64,000 bases of DNA from Symsagittifera roscoffensis. Its lineage: Eukaryota; Xenacoelomorpha; Acoela; Convolutidae. Made by a program: the position numbers and the translations under genes. Each line of letters starts with the position of its first letter. Position 1 is the first letter of the stretch. This document shows, piece after piece, positions 11,742-25,000 of this stretch. The notes beneath the pieces are model-generated. The model was not told where the DNA came from. It saw only the letters and a list, made by a program, of their open reading frames with translations, and made no database searches. The stretch lies in assembly GCF_963678635.1 (NCBI RefSeq), contig NC_087063.1, positions 30,888,599-30,952,598 of the forward strand, written 5' to 3'.

Positions 11742-11975
11742 GTTCTGTTTGCCAAAACTGCTAAAAATTTGCGAAAAAATAAGGCCTTTAGTTTCTGCCG
11801 ATTGCGTGTGGGGGATATTTTTGATCATTGAATTAAAATTTGGTGGACTCTATGAAATAGAAAAGTCAGGAAATTGAAAATCCATTCGGAAAAAATTCAT
11901 GGATGCGCTTCAATCGCTTTAGAAACATTTTATTATGAAATTAAGATTTTTCAAAATTATACCAATTTTTTTTAG

Positions 11976-12288
11976 ATTCATTGATCCTGACTCATATCCG
12001 GATTTTTCCCTCACAAAGATACCTCCCTACCTCCCTCCGGATGAACTGAGGAGTTTAGAAACCAACAAAAAGGTCCACGACAAGGCCACTAAGAGGAAGG
12101 TCCTCAGGGTGGGGGGCAATAGTCATGGAAGCAAATCAACTAGGGATTCCGAACAAGATTCCGAGCGGTCGGAAACTTCGTCACCAGTGAGTAGTGTACG
12201 CGAAGAGAGTGAGGGTCCGCCTGAGAAAAAAGACAATGCAAACAAACTGCTGCGAGTCAAAGACAAAAAGCCAAAAAACAAGCCATGA
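11976..12288 (+). CDS. unrecognised hydrophilic protein, last exon
   Basis: Terminal exon after acceptor AATTTTTTTTAG, in phase with the preceding exon, ending with TGA at 12286-12288. It begins FIDPDSYPDFSLTKIPPYLP, a proline-rich stretch, and then becomes a Ser/Glu/Lys-rich tail ending in a lysine-rich segment (KDKKPKNKP). The GC content and codon use are clearly higher than in the surrounding AT-rich DNA, supporting real coding. The tail is likely disordered; it could be a cytoplasmic C terminus of a larger protein. I do not recognise the family. Confidence 0.6.
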
Positions 12289-14106
12289 TATCAAATTTTG
12301 AAAAATCAGCTCTCCGGTACTTTGCGATGTCGGTGGCAACAAATTACACGAGGCAAACAGATTGCGATAGTTGCACGAAGAGTAGTAACATAAATCCTAA
12401 TTTTTAAGCATGTGCTCTTTTTAATGTTTTCCATGCACTCTGGTGTAATTATGTCCTTTATTTGTGTTAAAATGTAGATGTCGTAAATGTTAATATCATG
12501 TTTGGTGAAGTGTAAAGTATCTTAGTTAAATACTTTGAATTAAGGTCTTGATTGAGTTTCGTTTAGGAAGGTGTTGATTATAAATTTCACGAGGCTCAGA
12601 TCATCAGTTTTTGCTCCGACCACCAGGGAATGAATTAAGTAGCATGCGAATGAAGTGGGGAGGGGGAACTTTTCTTCTCAATTCGGTTTGCGTCCTTTCT
12701 CTAAATCGCTTCTTTTCGCACTACTTGACAGCGTTCATTTTAAGGCCAGACATCGTAAATATTTTGTTCTAAAAGCGCCTTTGTTGACAATTTCTACTAT
12801 TGTTGAGGTAGAGCTTACAAAACGTCAAATGGTCGTACGCTTCGAAAAACCGTTCAAAAATGCTATTTTCTACACAAACTTGTCTGTTGATTTTTAGATT
12901 TTCTCTCACATTATATAAACTACAATTTTATGAGAATTTCATAAAGTTTTGTACGAAAACAAAAATTTTTTGAACTAGTGTAATTATTCCACATTCCAAT
13001 TTTAATTAGCAACGGATTAACTAAGCAAAAATTTTAGTGGGGTACATGGCTATCAAAATTGATAACTGCAGCAAAACGCAGAATTTACGGGGGCTAACTT
13101 CAATTTCAATGAAGGTACTCAACTAAACAGAAGGTATGAACAATCAATTGGCTCTACAAGGATTTCCACCATCCCCGGATACAATTATTTTACGAGATAT
13201 ACCTGAGTTCTCAGATTAAAGAAGGAATTCAAATTATTAAAAATCTGTTGAAATTCAGCCGACCGCATCGAATTTTATATAAGTTTGGTTAATAATTAAT
13301 GAAAAGTTTATTGCAACTATTGCACCAAACAAAATTTGTCGAAATAGGATCCGTGCAAAAAAATTTTTTTTAATTCGGAGTCCAAATTTTACAACTTCCT
13401 TCCGTTCAAAATAACCCCGGCAAACAGAAAGGCAAGTCAAACTTATAATCGCTCAAGAAAAACTCATTATTATTTGAAGAACTTCCTGCAATGCTTTTGT
13501 TCTGATAGTTTATATTTTGAAAGTAATATATCAATGAGAAAACTGTTTTTTGTTATTTTTTTAGTTTTGACAAAACTTTGTATTCAGCAAAAAAAAATCA
13601 ATAGAATAGGAAACGAATCTTGAAATGTACATGTGCTCACTAAGTTTCCGGCTACTTTTTCCTTATTTATAAATTATTTTTGAGAAAAATATATTTTTTT
13701 AAATTTAGCATGCATCAATTAATTCAAAGTTTCATTTATCAATGTCAGCTTGAAGCTACGCCACGACGAACGTTTAATTTCATGACTGATTTGATTGCCA
13801 AACTGATCGTGAAAAGCGATAATCAATTATGGAAGTCAATATAAACAAGGAGAGACACTTTTCCTAATGCCCCTAGGCTGGCAATTACTGCAAATTTGAT
13901 AGCGTTTACCCTTTAATGTTTTCAGCAGTCAAATTGAGTTGCAACCGCTATTGTCCCAACTAATTTCACCACTGATCTATGAAAACTTCGTTTAAATAAC
14001 ACGCCGATCACGCGAAGACTTATATTTAAAATACCTGCGGATCAAACGAAGACAAAGAAAGAAAACAAAAACCTCAGGCAAGATATCTGTGGGCAATTAA
14101 CAAACT
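12289..14106. other. intergenic region upstream of SLC6 gene
   Basis: AT-rich, no convincing coding signal; an open frame at 12655-12897 has no family features. The last 120 bp are richer in purines and hold CTTATATTTAAAATACC near 14020, a possible TATA-like element 75-85 bp before the SLC6 start codon. No polyadenylation signal for the upstream gene was certain. Confidence 0.35.
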
Positions 14107-14771
14107 ATGGGGGACAACCCAAACAATGCAGAAAACCCGCAACCCAAAGGCCAAAATTTAGACTGCAACAACGGAATTGCAATTTTACACAGCAACTCAG
14201 CTATGCTTGATATAACAAGCACGACTGACAACAACGAAAATAATAAAACCAGTGATAAAAGTTCGTACACGACTATCGAGAAACAACCAAATACGAATGA
14301 GCCTGACACGACCGAAGAACGAATAGAGCGCGGTCAATGGGGGAACAGAATCGAGTTCTTCCTCGCAGTTGTCGGATTTTCAATTGGAGTTGGGAATGTA
14401 TTTCGATTCCCTTATGTCTGCTACAAAAACGGAGGCGGCGCTTTTCTGATTCCTTATTTCATTGCGCTGGCTTGTTGTGGTATGCCTTTGATGTTCCTGG
14501 AACTAGCTTGGGGTCAGTTCAGCAGTGAGGGTCCAATCACAGCCTGGTCCGTATGTCCTCTTTTCTCTGGAATCGGTGTGTGCGCTTGCACCATGACAGC
14601 GATAGTGATTCTCTACTACAATGTTATCATGTGCTACAGCGTGTATTACATGTTCGCCTCTTTGACCTTCGGAGAGGTGCCTTGGAGCCATTGTGGTGAG
14701 ATTACGCCCACAATCTGGACCAATGATATTCAGAAAGGACAGCAAATATGCGTGGAGCCCAGAAATGACGA
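14107..14771 (+). CDS. SLC6 Na+/Cl- coupled transporter, exon 1
   Basis: First coding exon of a 653-aa SLC6 (neurotransmitter:sodium symporter) protein of the plasma membrane; encodes residues 1-221 and ends at donor GACGA|GTAAGTG in phase 2. The first 75 residues are an acidic, Asn/Thr-rich cytoplasmic tail. TM1 (about 82-104) contains FSIGVGNVFRFPY (residues 91-103) and is followed by CYKNGGGAFLIPY, the family signature. Gly94 stands where monoamine carriers have Asp, so an amino acid or amino acid-derivative substrate (GABA, glycine, proline, taurine type) is more likely than a monoamine. TM2 and TM3 follow (YYNVI at 170-174). Cys196 and Cys215 are the expected extracellular loop 2 disulfide pair. 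Phe99 replaces the usual Trp of GNVWRFPY. The ATG at 14107 is the only sensible start. Confidence 0.95.
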
Positions 14772-16817
14772 GTAAGTGCACATTTTAAGCTGAACACTTT
14801 TGGATCAGCCAATAAAAAGAAAAACTACTATTACGATTAAGAGTTTAGGATCTTGACGTAATCATGAAATTGATTGTCTATCAAACTCATTGAAACTTAA
14901 GTTCTCATTGATAGACAAATTCACTTAAATCATTATAATATAGTTAATCGTCCAAATAACACTCCGAAATCAAATAACATCAGGAAGCTTTGTTCAAAAA
15001 TGGAAAAAGAAACGAAAAATTGGATTTTTTTATTTTTTTTATTTGTTTTCAATCGGACTGCTTAAAAATAGGGAGAAACTTTGTATTCAGGTGTGTTTTA
15101 GTTTTAATTTTCTTCTTTTTTTTGTTTTCCGCCCAAAATTCAGCTACCACAAGTAATCATCATTGGAGTGAGTTGAGTGATATATCACATTAAAGCCCTT
15201 TGGTTGTGATTTGAACAACATTAAAAAAGTTCCTAAATTTTTCTGAGTGTTGAGAAAACCGGTTAAAATTTTGATGAAATTTTTGAAACACTGCAAACAA
15301 AATTGAAAGAATGTTTTCCCTATTGATTATATTACTATGACTGTCGAAAACTCCTAAGCTCTGATTTTTCGTTCAGATCCTTTTATCACAACACGCAGAA
15401 AAAATGACACTAATTTGAAAAAAAAAATTTTTGTGTTTTTTAAGACTATCGGAACATTCTGTGCTGCTTGTTAAAAAAATTGGCTTTTTTTGTTATAAGA
15501 GAACTATGATAACGGGCAGGAACTTTTAAAAAGCTAGTGCTTTTTTCCGCCTAACATAATGAAACCCAAAAAATTCCAAGAAGTCAGACGTGGTATTGTA
15601 TCAAAATGCTGATTCTTTGAGATTCAGATTCCAAAACAAATTTAAAAAACTGTCTGTCCAGAAATGAAAAAACTCTCATTTGCTTAGCTATTAGATCCTC
15701 TCATTATGATTATTCCATTTCGTTTTACAGGAAAAGGGAAAACTCGAACTCTTTTTTTCACTAATTTTTTTTCGAATTCTTTTCTTCATTCATCAATGCC
15801 GGAACATCTAGTGCAACTCCAAATTCGACTTTACAAAACTTGGAAAGAAGTAACTGGAAAGAATCAAACAATTGTAAAAAAAATTGATTGTCAAAAAATT
15901 GAATGTGAAAAAATTGAATAATTTATTTGAATTGTTTGAAGGCGATTGCCCGATTGATAAGAACCATAAGATAAAATGTTTAAGCACCAAAAACATATTT
16001 TTGTGTGGGACTTGTCAATTTTTGAAATTTCATTTCTCATTGTTGCACAAATTTCACAACCGTTTTCTTTCAATTGCTGGAAAACTGAATCTTTTAAGCA
16101 GATCACCAAATATCACAAACTTAACGACCAAAGAAGTATTCAATTCATGATGATTTTTGCGCAGTTTGACAGAAACTTTTTTCGACTAATCTCCATAAAC
16201 AAACTTTTAATGAAAAAGCGCAGTTTTCATTTCAGTTGAAATTGTTGGCGCTTCCCGTTGTACATATAGGAATTGTGTTTTTTACTGTTTTATGGCAAAA
16301 AAAATATTTGGAAAATAAACTATTTGAGCTTACATAAATAGTATACTGGAATATGATTATGGTATAATCGGTAAAAAAAAATAATCAATTTCTTCTGAGA
16401 AAAATCAAGTTATGCATTGAGAAAGGCCCCAAAGATAGTATTACTTACAAATGTACTAGAGGCTACAAAAACAAACCATAACTTTAATTGTTGTGATTGC
16501 CGAAGAACATTTTGTGTTGTATCCTTCTATTGAAAAACATCAGAAGTAGCTGTGTGATATGAGACGAATCCTTTGTGTCAGAAAGACCAAAATTCCAAAA
16601 ATTGTGTCAGTCAATCATAATTTGGGATGCATATTTTGACTTTAAAGCGAGAAAATCAGTCAATTTGAAAATCGGAAGTACAAGAATATTCTATAGCTTT
16701 TGGCATTTTGGCGTATATCTAGATGATATTTTTGTTCCGAGTTTCGAAGAAAACGGAATATTCATGCTCGGTGTGATTTTTTGTATTCAGTCAAGTCCTT
16801 CCTGAGTTCAAATGTAA
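14772..16817. other. SLC6 intron 1, 5' part
   Basis: First part of the 11.8-kb intron running from 14772 to 26539, which splits the codons for extracellular loop 2. It is AT-rich with long T runs, and I see no gene or clear repeat until the foldback element starting at 16818. Confidence 0.6.
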
Positions 16818-17683
16818 CAAGACTGCTCGTATCAAGGCGAAGCCCTGAATGTTCCGACTGCCTTTTATGGTTTATGGAGCAGCAGTAAAAACATTTAAAA
16901 ATTAAATGAAATAAAATCAAGCTAAAATTTTTTTTTGAAATTTTTTATGAAAATCATCCCCCACACGCCATATAAAATACAAAAAGATAGATTTCGTTCC
17001 TTGTAACAAGTCAATTATGCCAAATAAGCTTCGTTCAACCAATTTGGAACGATTTATATGACGGATTAAATCTCCGCTTACGCGTTAATAGCGCGAATTA
17101 TATCGTTGATTGTCCCAAATTGGTCAAAATGGCTAAAATGGCAATCTTCAAACCTTCATAACTTTAGAAAAAATGATCACAGGTGAAATATCTTTTCAAA
17201 TTTAAGCTCAGGACAACAATACCTTTTCAATGATATCAAAAAATTCCGTCAAAAAAGGCTAGTTAAAAAGTCGAAATTTGTCTGAAGAAAAAAAAAACCC
17301 ACCCCGAGCACAAATATTCCGTTACTTTTGTATCGAAAGTCGGAACAAAAAGATATCTCATCTCCAATTATTTTTTGTAAAGTTCTGGGGGTTTGAAAAT
17401 TGCCAAATTTTCTATAAACTGCACTAAATTATGCGCGCTTTGAAGAGTTAATTCATAATGCTGAGAACGTAACGCGAATTATTAAGAAAATCGTTCCCAA
17501 TTGAATTGAGGCTAGCTAATTGGTTGCATTAATTTCGTACGACTCAAAAACTTACACTTTGATATTGTCCGAAATTGATAAGTTTGCAATATTTTCTTTT
17601 CCCAAAAACTTCGATGTGAATTATGGGACAGTCGGCACATTCAGGGCTTTGCCTTGATATACGAGCAGTGTTGTTTATTAATT
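16818..17683. repeat. foldback element, family A, near-complete copy
   Basis: About 866 bp with inverted ends of some 43 bp: AACAAGACTGCTCGTATCAA at the left and the diverged complement ending GAGCAGTGTTGTT at the right. The two halves are degenerate inverted copies of each other (for example AATTTGGAACGATTTAT on the left versus AAATCGTTCCCAATT on the right). No coding capacity. Related copies are at 17715, 33595, 34737, 47722, 49676 and 57062, so this is a non-autonomous family. The transposase source is unknown. Confidence 0.75.
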
Positions 17684-17714
17684 AATGCGGCTGCCTATTC
17701 AAAAATTTAAGTTG

Positions 17715-18235
17715 TAAGGTTACCTGTATCAAAGCACTGCCGTATATGTTCCGACAGCTCAAAAGGTGCTTGTAATTAGTCATCTTCCTAAGCAAATTAG
17801 AAAATGACAAAGTTTGAAAAAGATTTTCAGACTTTTTTCGAACAAAATCCCCATAAAGTACAAATTGATGTGATTTACATCTAGTATGGTTTTGCTAGTC
17901 CCAAATATCTTGCCTCAAATCAAATTGGTGCGATTTCTGAAACAATTTTTGAGCCAATTTAATTCTGCTCACGCGGTAATTGAACAAAATTAACCCAAAC
18001 TGTGAATTGTCTCAAATTACCCAAGTTGACATCATTCAAACCACCTTAATATAGAAAAAACAATCACTGGTGAAATATTTAATTTGTAAGCTCAGAACAT
18101 CAAGAAGTTTCAGATTTTTTTAAAAACTCCATTTAAAACTGGCTAGCTAAAATCTGAACTCGTTTGAAGTAGAAAACTCCGAGCACAACTATGCCATCTT
18201 TTCTTCGAAAGTCGAGTCACTACAAAAAACCTGCT
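17715..18235 (+). repeat. family A foldback, half copy
   Basis: Diverged half copy in the same orientation as the left half of 16818-17683, starting near GTATCAAAGCACTGCCGTAT and ending CTTCGAAAGTCGAGT. Shares the order of blocks: end motif, TTCCGAC, an AATTxxxCCAA core, then ATGATCACAGGTGAAATAT-like and AAAACTGGCTAG-like blocks. Confidence 0.65.
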
Positions 18236-18740
18236 GGTATATCAGCGCAAAACTCTGAAAATTTGCACTGCTCTTTAACTGATCTCAATTATTTTACGAC
18301 CCAGAGATTTTGTTCAGCTATAAATCTGACTGTTAATATCATTTTTAAAAGTTAAAATCGAGTACTACAGGGAATTAAAATGATCAACTGGCTTGCCTCA
18401 ATTTAGTTTGCCTAATGTCATTTGCCTCATCCCGTTGTATTTTGATAGAGGGATGATACCGTTGTATTTAAATCACCACGAGTAAATAATTTGCGTTACG
18501 TTTTCAGCAGCCTTAGAAACAATCATCAAAATGGACATAATTAAAGTTTTTGAAAGGCCAATGAAAATATTGACCCCATGAGTTTAAATGTAGATTGACG
18601 TTTGACTCCGAACAACTTTTGAATAGTTCATGGCTTTGTAAAATGACAATTTCGCCATTTTCTGAACTAATTTAAAATAGTTCAGAACATGGAAAAATTT
18701 TCAATTTACAATTCCAGGAATTTTTCAAAAAATGTTCGGA

Positions 18741-18997
18741 TGTCATACCGCTACTGCAGTAGCAGTATTTATTATACGTATGTACATCTAACCTCTGGTG
18801 CTCAATCATTATTTTATGGTATTCTCAAGGTCATACGTAAGTGTTGGCACTGAGGTTAAGCGAGAGATCAGAGTACTTACCAATGATCTATCTCTCAGTA
18901 CATAAGAAACCAAGAAAAGAGAAAATCTAAACTCAATATTCAGAATACAGTATTGAATTACAACTTGTTTTCAATTGATATCGCAACGCATATCACA
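18741..18997 (+). repeat. 5' LTR of element 2
   Basis: 257-bp direct repeat starting TGTCATACCGCTACTGCAGT and ending CGCATATCACA; the second copy is 25688-25944. Only four differences (about 1.6%), all transitions. Flanked by TCGGA on the left, repeated after the 3' LTR. It includes a CTGCAGTAGCAG-type palindromic start. Confidence 0.97.
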
Positions 18998-19014
18998 TGG
19001 CGCAGCCAGCAGGA
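18997..19014 (+). other. primer-binding site overlapping gag start, element 2
   Basis: TGGCGCAGCCAGCAGG follows the LTR directly, as a primer-binding site should. The final A of the LTR completes ATG, giving the Gag N terminus MAQPAGFAAQD. The same MAQ start occurs in element 1. There is thus no room for a 5' leader between PBS and start codon. Confidence 0.75.
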
Positions 19015-22000
19015 TTCGCAGCTCAAGACAACAGAACGGATATGGGAATTCCGGTATTTTGGGCATCAGCGAATCTAGACCCTCCGTGGCAATTCAAAAT
19101 TTGGTTCGAACAATTTCTCATGGCGGTTACGGTCAAAGAAAATGTGAACCCAGAGATTATTTTGGAAGAACCAAAAGACATATTAGAGGAACCACCACCA
19201 CGCCCGGAAACGCCCAGGGAAGGGGAGAACTAAGATGCGAGAAACGCTAGGATTCTTAGAGATAAATTAGCAAGCGACAGAGTAGTATTGGAGAACGAAG
19301 AAAGAAAAACAAGAGGCCCACGAGTCGGACACAATGTTTTCTACAACGAAGTACAAAAGAAACTGGTGTCACGATTATTTCTATCTTTGGGCACAGAGGG
19401 AAAGAAGAGATTCCTACAAAAGAATCCGCACGCAGAAATATCGAAAATGACGTTCAGAGAAATAACAGAGTTGGCAGAAGTCTCATTTCAAAAGGTAAAA
19501 TGTGTAACATACGAAAGATACAAGTTATTTACGAGAATGCAAGAATCTGGAGAATCTCTAGAATCATTCCACGCAGCACTAACTGCCCAAGCTGCTCGTT
19601 CAGAACTGGGGACATTGGAAAATGAAATAGTGCGAGACTTGTTCATCTCGAAAATGAAAAACATGACATTGCAGGACACGTTGACATTCGAAACTCTGAA
19701 TCCAGAGGAAGTTCTAAAAAGGGCTATAAAATTCGAACATAGCAAGTTAACCACAATGGCATTCCAAAACACTAATGCTGCGGCTACAGGAGGATCAAGT
19801 AGCAATTACACATCGGGTGTGAGAATAAAACAGGAACCTGTAATGGCAGTTCGAAATTTGGGGGGGAAAACCAAAACTCCAAATAGAAGAGAAACAAATA
19901 ACAGACAGAATAATAACAAAACTCAAAACACGAAAACAAAACCATGTAATAGATGTGGAAGGACGTTTGAACAGGGACATCTAAAAAACTGTCCAGCGAT
20001 GGGGAAGAATTGTAAACACTGTGGTAAACCAAATCACTTAGCCAAAATGTGCAGATCCCAACAAGTAAGTGAAGTTGCGGAAGATTCGGAAGGTTCGGTA
20101 GAGGAATGCGACCAGATCAGTGAAGGTGTTGGGTCATGTAGTGAATTTGAAGTTATGTCAATACAAACCTACCAACCGGAAAATGAGCGAGTTTCAAAAT
20201 ATGTGAAAGATCGAATCAACGAAATGAGAAACAACACAAACAGAAAAGTGATACGAGTTCAGAAAATAGATTCTATTCGCGATCCAACATTGAATCGCGT
20301 AAAATCATTAAAAGCCATGGTACGAATAGATAACCAGATAATTCAATTAACAGTGGGTGGACACTGGAAGTCCTGTTTCATTTCTTAACTGGGCAACGAC
20401 AAAGGAAATCATGGATAAATCAAACAAAGTGAGATTCATACCGTCCGACAAATTGAACTGACAAACCAAATTCGTGGATTACAACAAACAACCGATCATT
20501 ATCCTGGGAGCCCTGAAAACCAATCTGAGGTCAGCGGGCTGGGAGGTAAAGGGCGCAACCTTTCTGGTATCAGAACGAAAAACTAGATGCATCATGGGAT
20601 TAGATCTGCAAGGACAAGTGGGAATAGTGACTACACAAAGACCGGCGCCAAAAGAACTCACCAGGTTCGACGTGCTCATGTGCGAGCAGTCAGAAGGTTG
20701 GAAAGAAAAATTTTTCACAAAATTTAAAAACTTATTTGAAAAGCAAGGCATTTCAAAAAATCACATTGCCAGTTCAAAATTCAAATACCCACTATGTCCG
20801 ATTCAAGAAAAGGGGAGAAGAATTCCAATTCACATACAAGATAAGGTCGAAAAAGAAATTGAGAAGTTATTGACAGAAGGTCATATAACAAAACTTGATA
20901 AATGTACAAGTGATTGCTTTATCGCCCCGATTGTGATAACAGTAAAGAAGGACGACTCAATAAAATTGGCAATGGATGCAAAATCAATCAATAGACAATT
21001 GTTCAAAAACAAATACCAAATGCCGAATGTAGATGAACTTATTGATGGGGTAAGCCAGATTGTAACTGAAAACAAAAAGGGTACGCTATATTTTTCGGTG
21101 TTAGATTTGAAATATGCGTACAGTCAACTAAAATTGGCTGCTGATACAGCTAGACAATACAATTTTAACATTGTGGGTGGAAAAGCAACTGGAACTTACA
21201 GATTCTTGACAGGGTTCTACGGTCTAGCAGATATGCCAGCTGAATTTCAAAAGGCTATGGATAGAACCATCAATCACGCTAAAAACACGTTCTGTTTTCT
21301 GGATGACATACTTATTGTGTCAAAGGGAAGTGAAATCGAACATGCAAACTTAGTAGAAGCAGTACTAAAGAAATTGGATGCGGAAAACTTAGCACTGAAA
21401 CTCTCAAAATGTGAATTTTTTAAACAAGAAGTGAATTGGCTGGGTCACCATCTCTCAGAAGAAGGGGTTAGACCGAAAATCACTAAAACGGAAGCCGTAG
21501 TAAACTTGAACCAGCCGAAATCCCTAAAACAACTAAGGTCATTTCTAGGAAGCATAAATCACTTAGCTAAATTTATACCTAACGTAGCTAGTCTGACTGA
21601 AAAATTAAGACCACTTCTTAAAGAAGAAAATCAAAAGAAAAAGTTAAAAAACATGAAACTCCCGGTGAAAAAATTCGAGTGGGGGGATGTTCACACAGTA
21701 GCATTTAATGCTATAAAAGGAGCTGTGGCAAATATTACGAAAGTGCATTATTACGATGCAAATCGTGAAACACGAGTTAAATGCGATGCTAGCCATGATG
21801 GGCTAGGGGCTACTTTAGAACAACAAAATGATGAAGGGTTGTGGGCCCCAATTTCGTTCGCATCCCGATACTTAAATGCCCAAGAAAAAAAATATTCAAC
21901 AAATGAGTTGGAATTATTGGCAGTTGTTTGGGCAGTAGATAGATATAAACACTACCTTCTGGGGAAACCATTTACCATCGCAACTGACCACAAAGCGCTT

Positions 22001-25000
22001 ATAACGGCATTGGATGTTAATCAATCGAACAAGACCTACCAATCACGTTTAACCCGGTGGGTTGACCGGTTACTGCCATATCAGTTCAACATAGTTCACA
22101 TTCCGGGGAGGGACATGGGCATAGTTGATTATTTATCGCGTGATCCTTTCAATGATCCCTGGCCCGAATCAGAATTAGACGAAAAGTTTGTAGTAGCGAC
22201 AATAAACTCTTTTCATGAAGCGTTCGACTGCTGGAACAGTAGGCTTAAAGACTCAAGATCGCTCAACCGGAACGAAAACGTTCTAGAATGTTCTAGAAGG
22301 AATGTTACGAAACAGTCATCAAGTAATGGTTGCTATAGCAACCAAAACGGTCAAAATCGAACAAGGCTCGACCGGAACGAGAGAAAACAGTTTCCACGAC
22401 TGCAAAAACAGCTAATCACAACAGTTCAACAGAAACAAATCACTTTTTCGTCAAATCAACCCACTAAACAGTCAGTCTTAAATAATTGCAAAATCAAAAA
22501 ACGACCAGTAACGAGCAAAATAGAAAAAACAGACTCAAGGATCGAGATGTCAGAAAATAAAAACAGAGCATACGACTGGTGGTCGAACTCACCACAAGAC
22601 TGGCGGAATGAGGAGCGCGAAGAAAGCATAATGGACCCAAAGTGGAACCGATCACTTTCCACCAATAACGAACTCTCGGAAGAGGAGGAGATCACAGAGA
22701 CAGTCCAACGCACGAGAAAAATAATACGAGGAGGCAGAAAAAATAGGGACAGTTCAGACAGCGAAACACGTCATGCACAACGAGTAAAATGGTCGTTGGA
22801 ACCGGAACAACAACGAGTAGCGGATCAAAGACTGCTCTCATTCTGGCAGTTAATAGGCGGAGAAAACAATGTTCAGGAAAATCGAGAACTGGTGGCTCAT
22901 ACCCAAGAAGTCAGGGACAACTTGGAACACGAATCAAGTTCAACATCGCCAAAACCGAGCGCATCGACGGAACGAAAACTCAGTGAGGTGAATGTAATAG
23001 AAGTAGACCTGACAACCACAGAAGAGGCGGAGAGTGACGAGGAAGTGTGCTCAATTCAACCGCCAAAGGGACTAGGAAAAACAGGACTGCAAAAGCAGCA
23101 ACAAGTGGAGACCCTGGACAATCTCGCAAAACTGTTTGACAAAAACTTGCTAGCAGAATTGACCACAGAAGACACGTGGATGGACCGCCTCAGGAGAGTG
23201 GTAGAGAGAGAGGATAAACAAGGATTCGAATTGATGGGACCCTATACAAATCCGTTGTGGTCACAGATGGCAGTTCAGGACGACTGCATCTTGGTGAATA
23301 ATCGGCTAGCAGTACCAGTTCAACTACGACAAGCTGTCCTGAAGCGAATCCATCGAGGACACCCAGGTCAGGAGGCTATGTTGGGAGCAGCGCAATATCT
23401 GTGGTGGCCACACATGAATAAGGACATCGTAAATTTGGCAGAGGAGTGTGTGTCGTAGTTGTCCCAGATATGGTAAGAATGTAAAATACCTTATTTCGAA
23501 AAATTCGTCAAAACCATTGCCACTGCTCACGCAGCCGGGACAGGAGGTACAACTAGACTACGCGGGGCCTATAGAAAACCAAAAAGGAAAAAAATCTATC
23601 TTTTAGTAGCTATTGATCGATTCTCAAAATTTCCATCAGTGAAGGTTACAAAATCCACAAGTGGAAAGAGCACAGTAAAATTCTTGAGATCATATATCGA
23701 CACACATGGAGTCCCTGAATCAATTCGATCGGACCAATTTTCAGGATTTAAGGGAAAGACTTTAAAAAAATTCTGTTCGGAACTCAATATCGAGCAAAAA
23801 TTCTGTCCGGTGGGGGATCACAGAGGTTGTGGTTTGGTTGAACGTACAATTCAAACAATAAAAAGAAGACTGGGAGTAATGATGCTCGATGAAAATAATA
23901 AATCAATCAAATTATGCCTCAGCATTATAATGAGAGACTTACGGTGGAACAAGCAGAAAACAATTCAAGTATCTCCGTTCCAAGCACATTTTGGCAGGCT
24001 ACCAAAAACAGAATTTAAAATTGTGAGGGATAAATTTTTAAATAATTCTGATTCTTTAGACCAACAACACTTGGAACGCTCAGCACTGACTGCTTCTCAA
24101 ATGAAACGAAGAATTGATCAGTCGAGAGAGAATCTAAAGATAGTGCGCAAGGGACAACTGAGCAGGGATACAAGCCCACTGCACAAGCAGCAGATGACAT
24201 CGGACAGAGACAAAGAAAGAGCCAAAGCCCTAAAGGAATTGTTGGAAGCGAACGCCCGCTGGAACTACGAAAGAAGGGACGCGGCTAAAAATGACATCCG
24301 GAAATTAGTGGACGAGACAGGGCAACTAAATCCCGATCTCCGAAAGGAAATGATCTACTCTTGGGAGAAGGGATTTGTGGAGGACAAAATAGAAAACCAA
24401 TGCAAGTCACCAACCAAGACTATACTTCGAAAGGACCCTCTACGGAAAAGCGGACAAGCCTTAACCAGGCCACTAAAGGGGAAAATCGTTTCAGAAACGG
24501 ACTCAACAATTAGGACATCAGCCGGTTCGATCTATAGGAAATCGGATATAGCTCAATCAAAAACGGTACTGACGCAAGAAAACCAGCGAAGCACGAGTAA
24601 AAGTCCATCGTCAGAACCTACCAAAAAGTTTAAGCGAGTCAGCTCTCCAGAACGACTAGAGGAGCTGGGATCAGAGGACGAACTTCAAGGAGAAATGGAA
24701 ATCGCTGATACAATGAATCCGATAGAGCGCTTTCAGAGGAGCCAAACAATAGTCACTTCAAAGGAAACAGAAGCCGGGGGAGGCCTGAATCTTGCAGTCA
24801 AAAGAGCAAAACCCAATTTGGTGGGACCAAAACTAAATACTGAGGAAAATATCACAAACAAGCCGGAAAAGAGCGGAAAGGAAAAGAAAGGCCGAAGCAA
24901 GAAACAACAGGGGACAAATCAAGCTGCGACTGCAGCAAACTCAGAGCAAGAGAAAGCAACATCTAGGCCGGAATCAGACACAGTAGATACCAAAATTCAG

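Noticed and set aside
12655-12897. 80-codon plus-strand open frame
   Set aside because: No motif, no splice support and no compositional shift; shares only a short phrase (CCGTTCAAAAATGCTA) with 1840.
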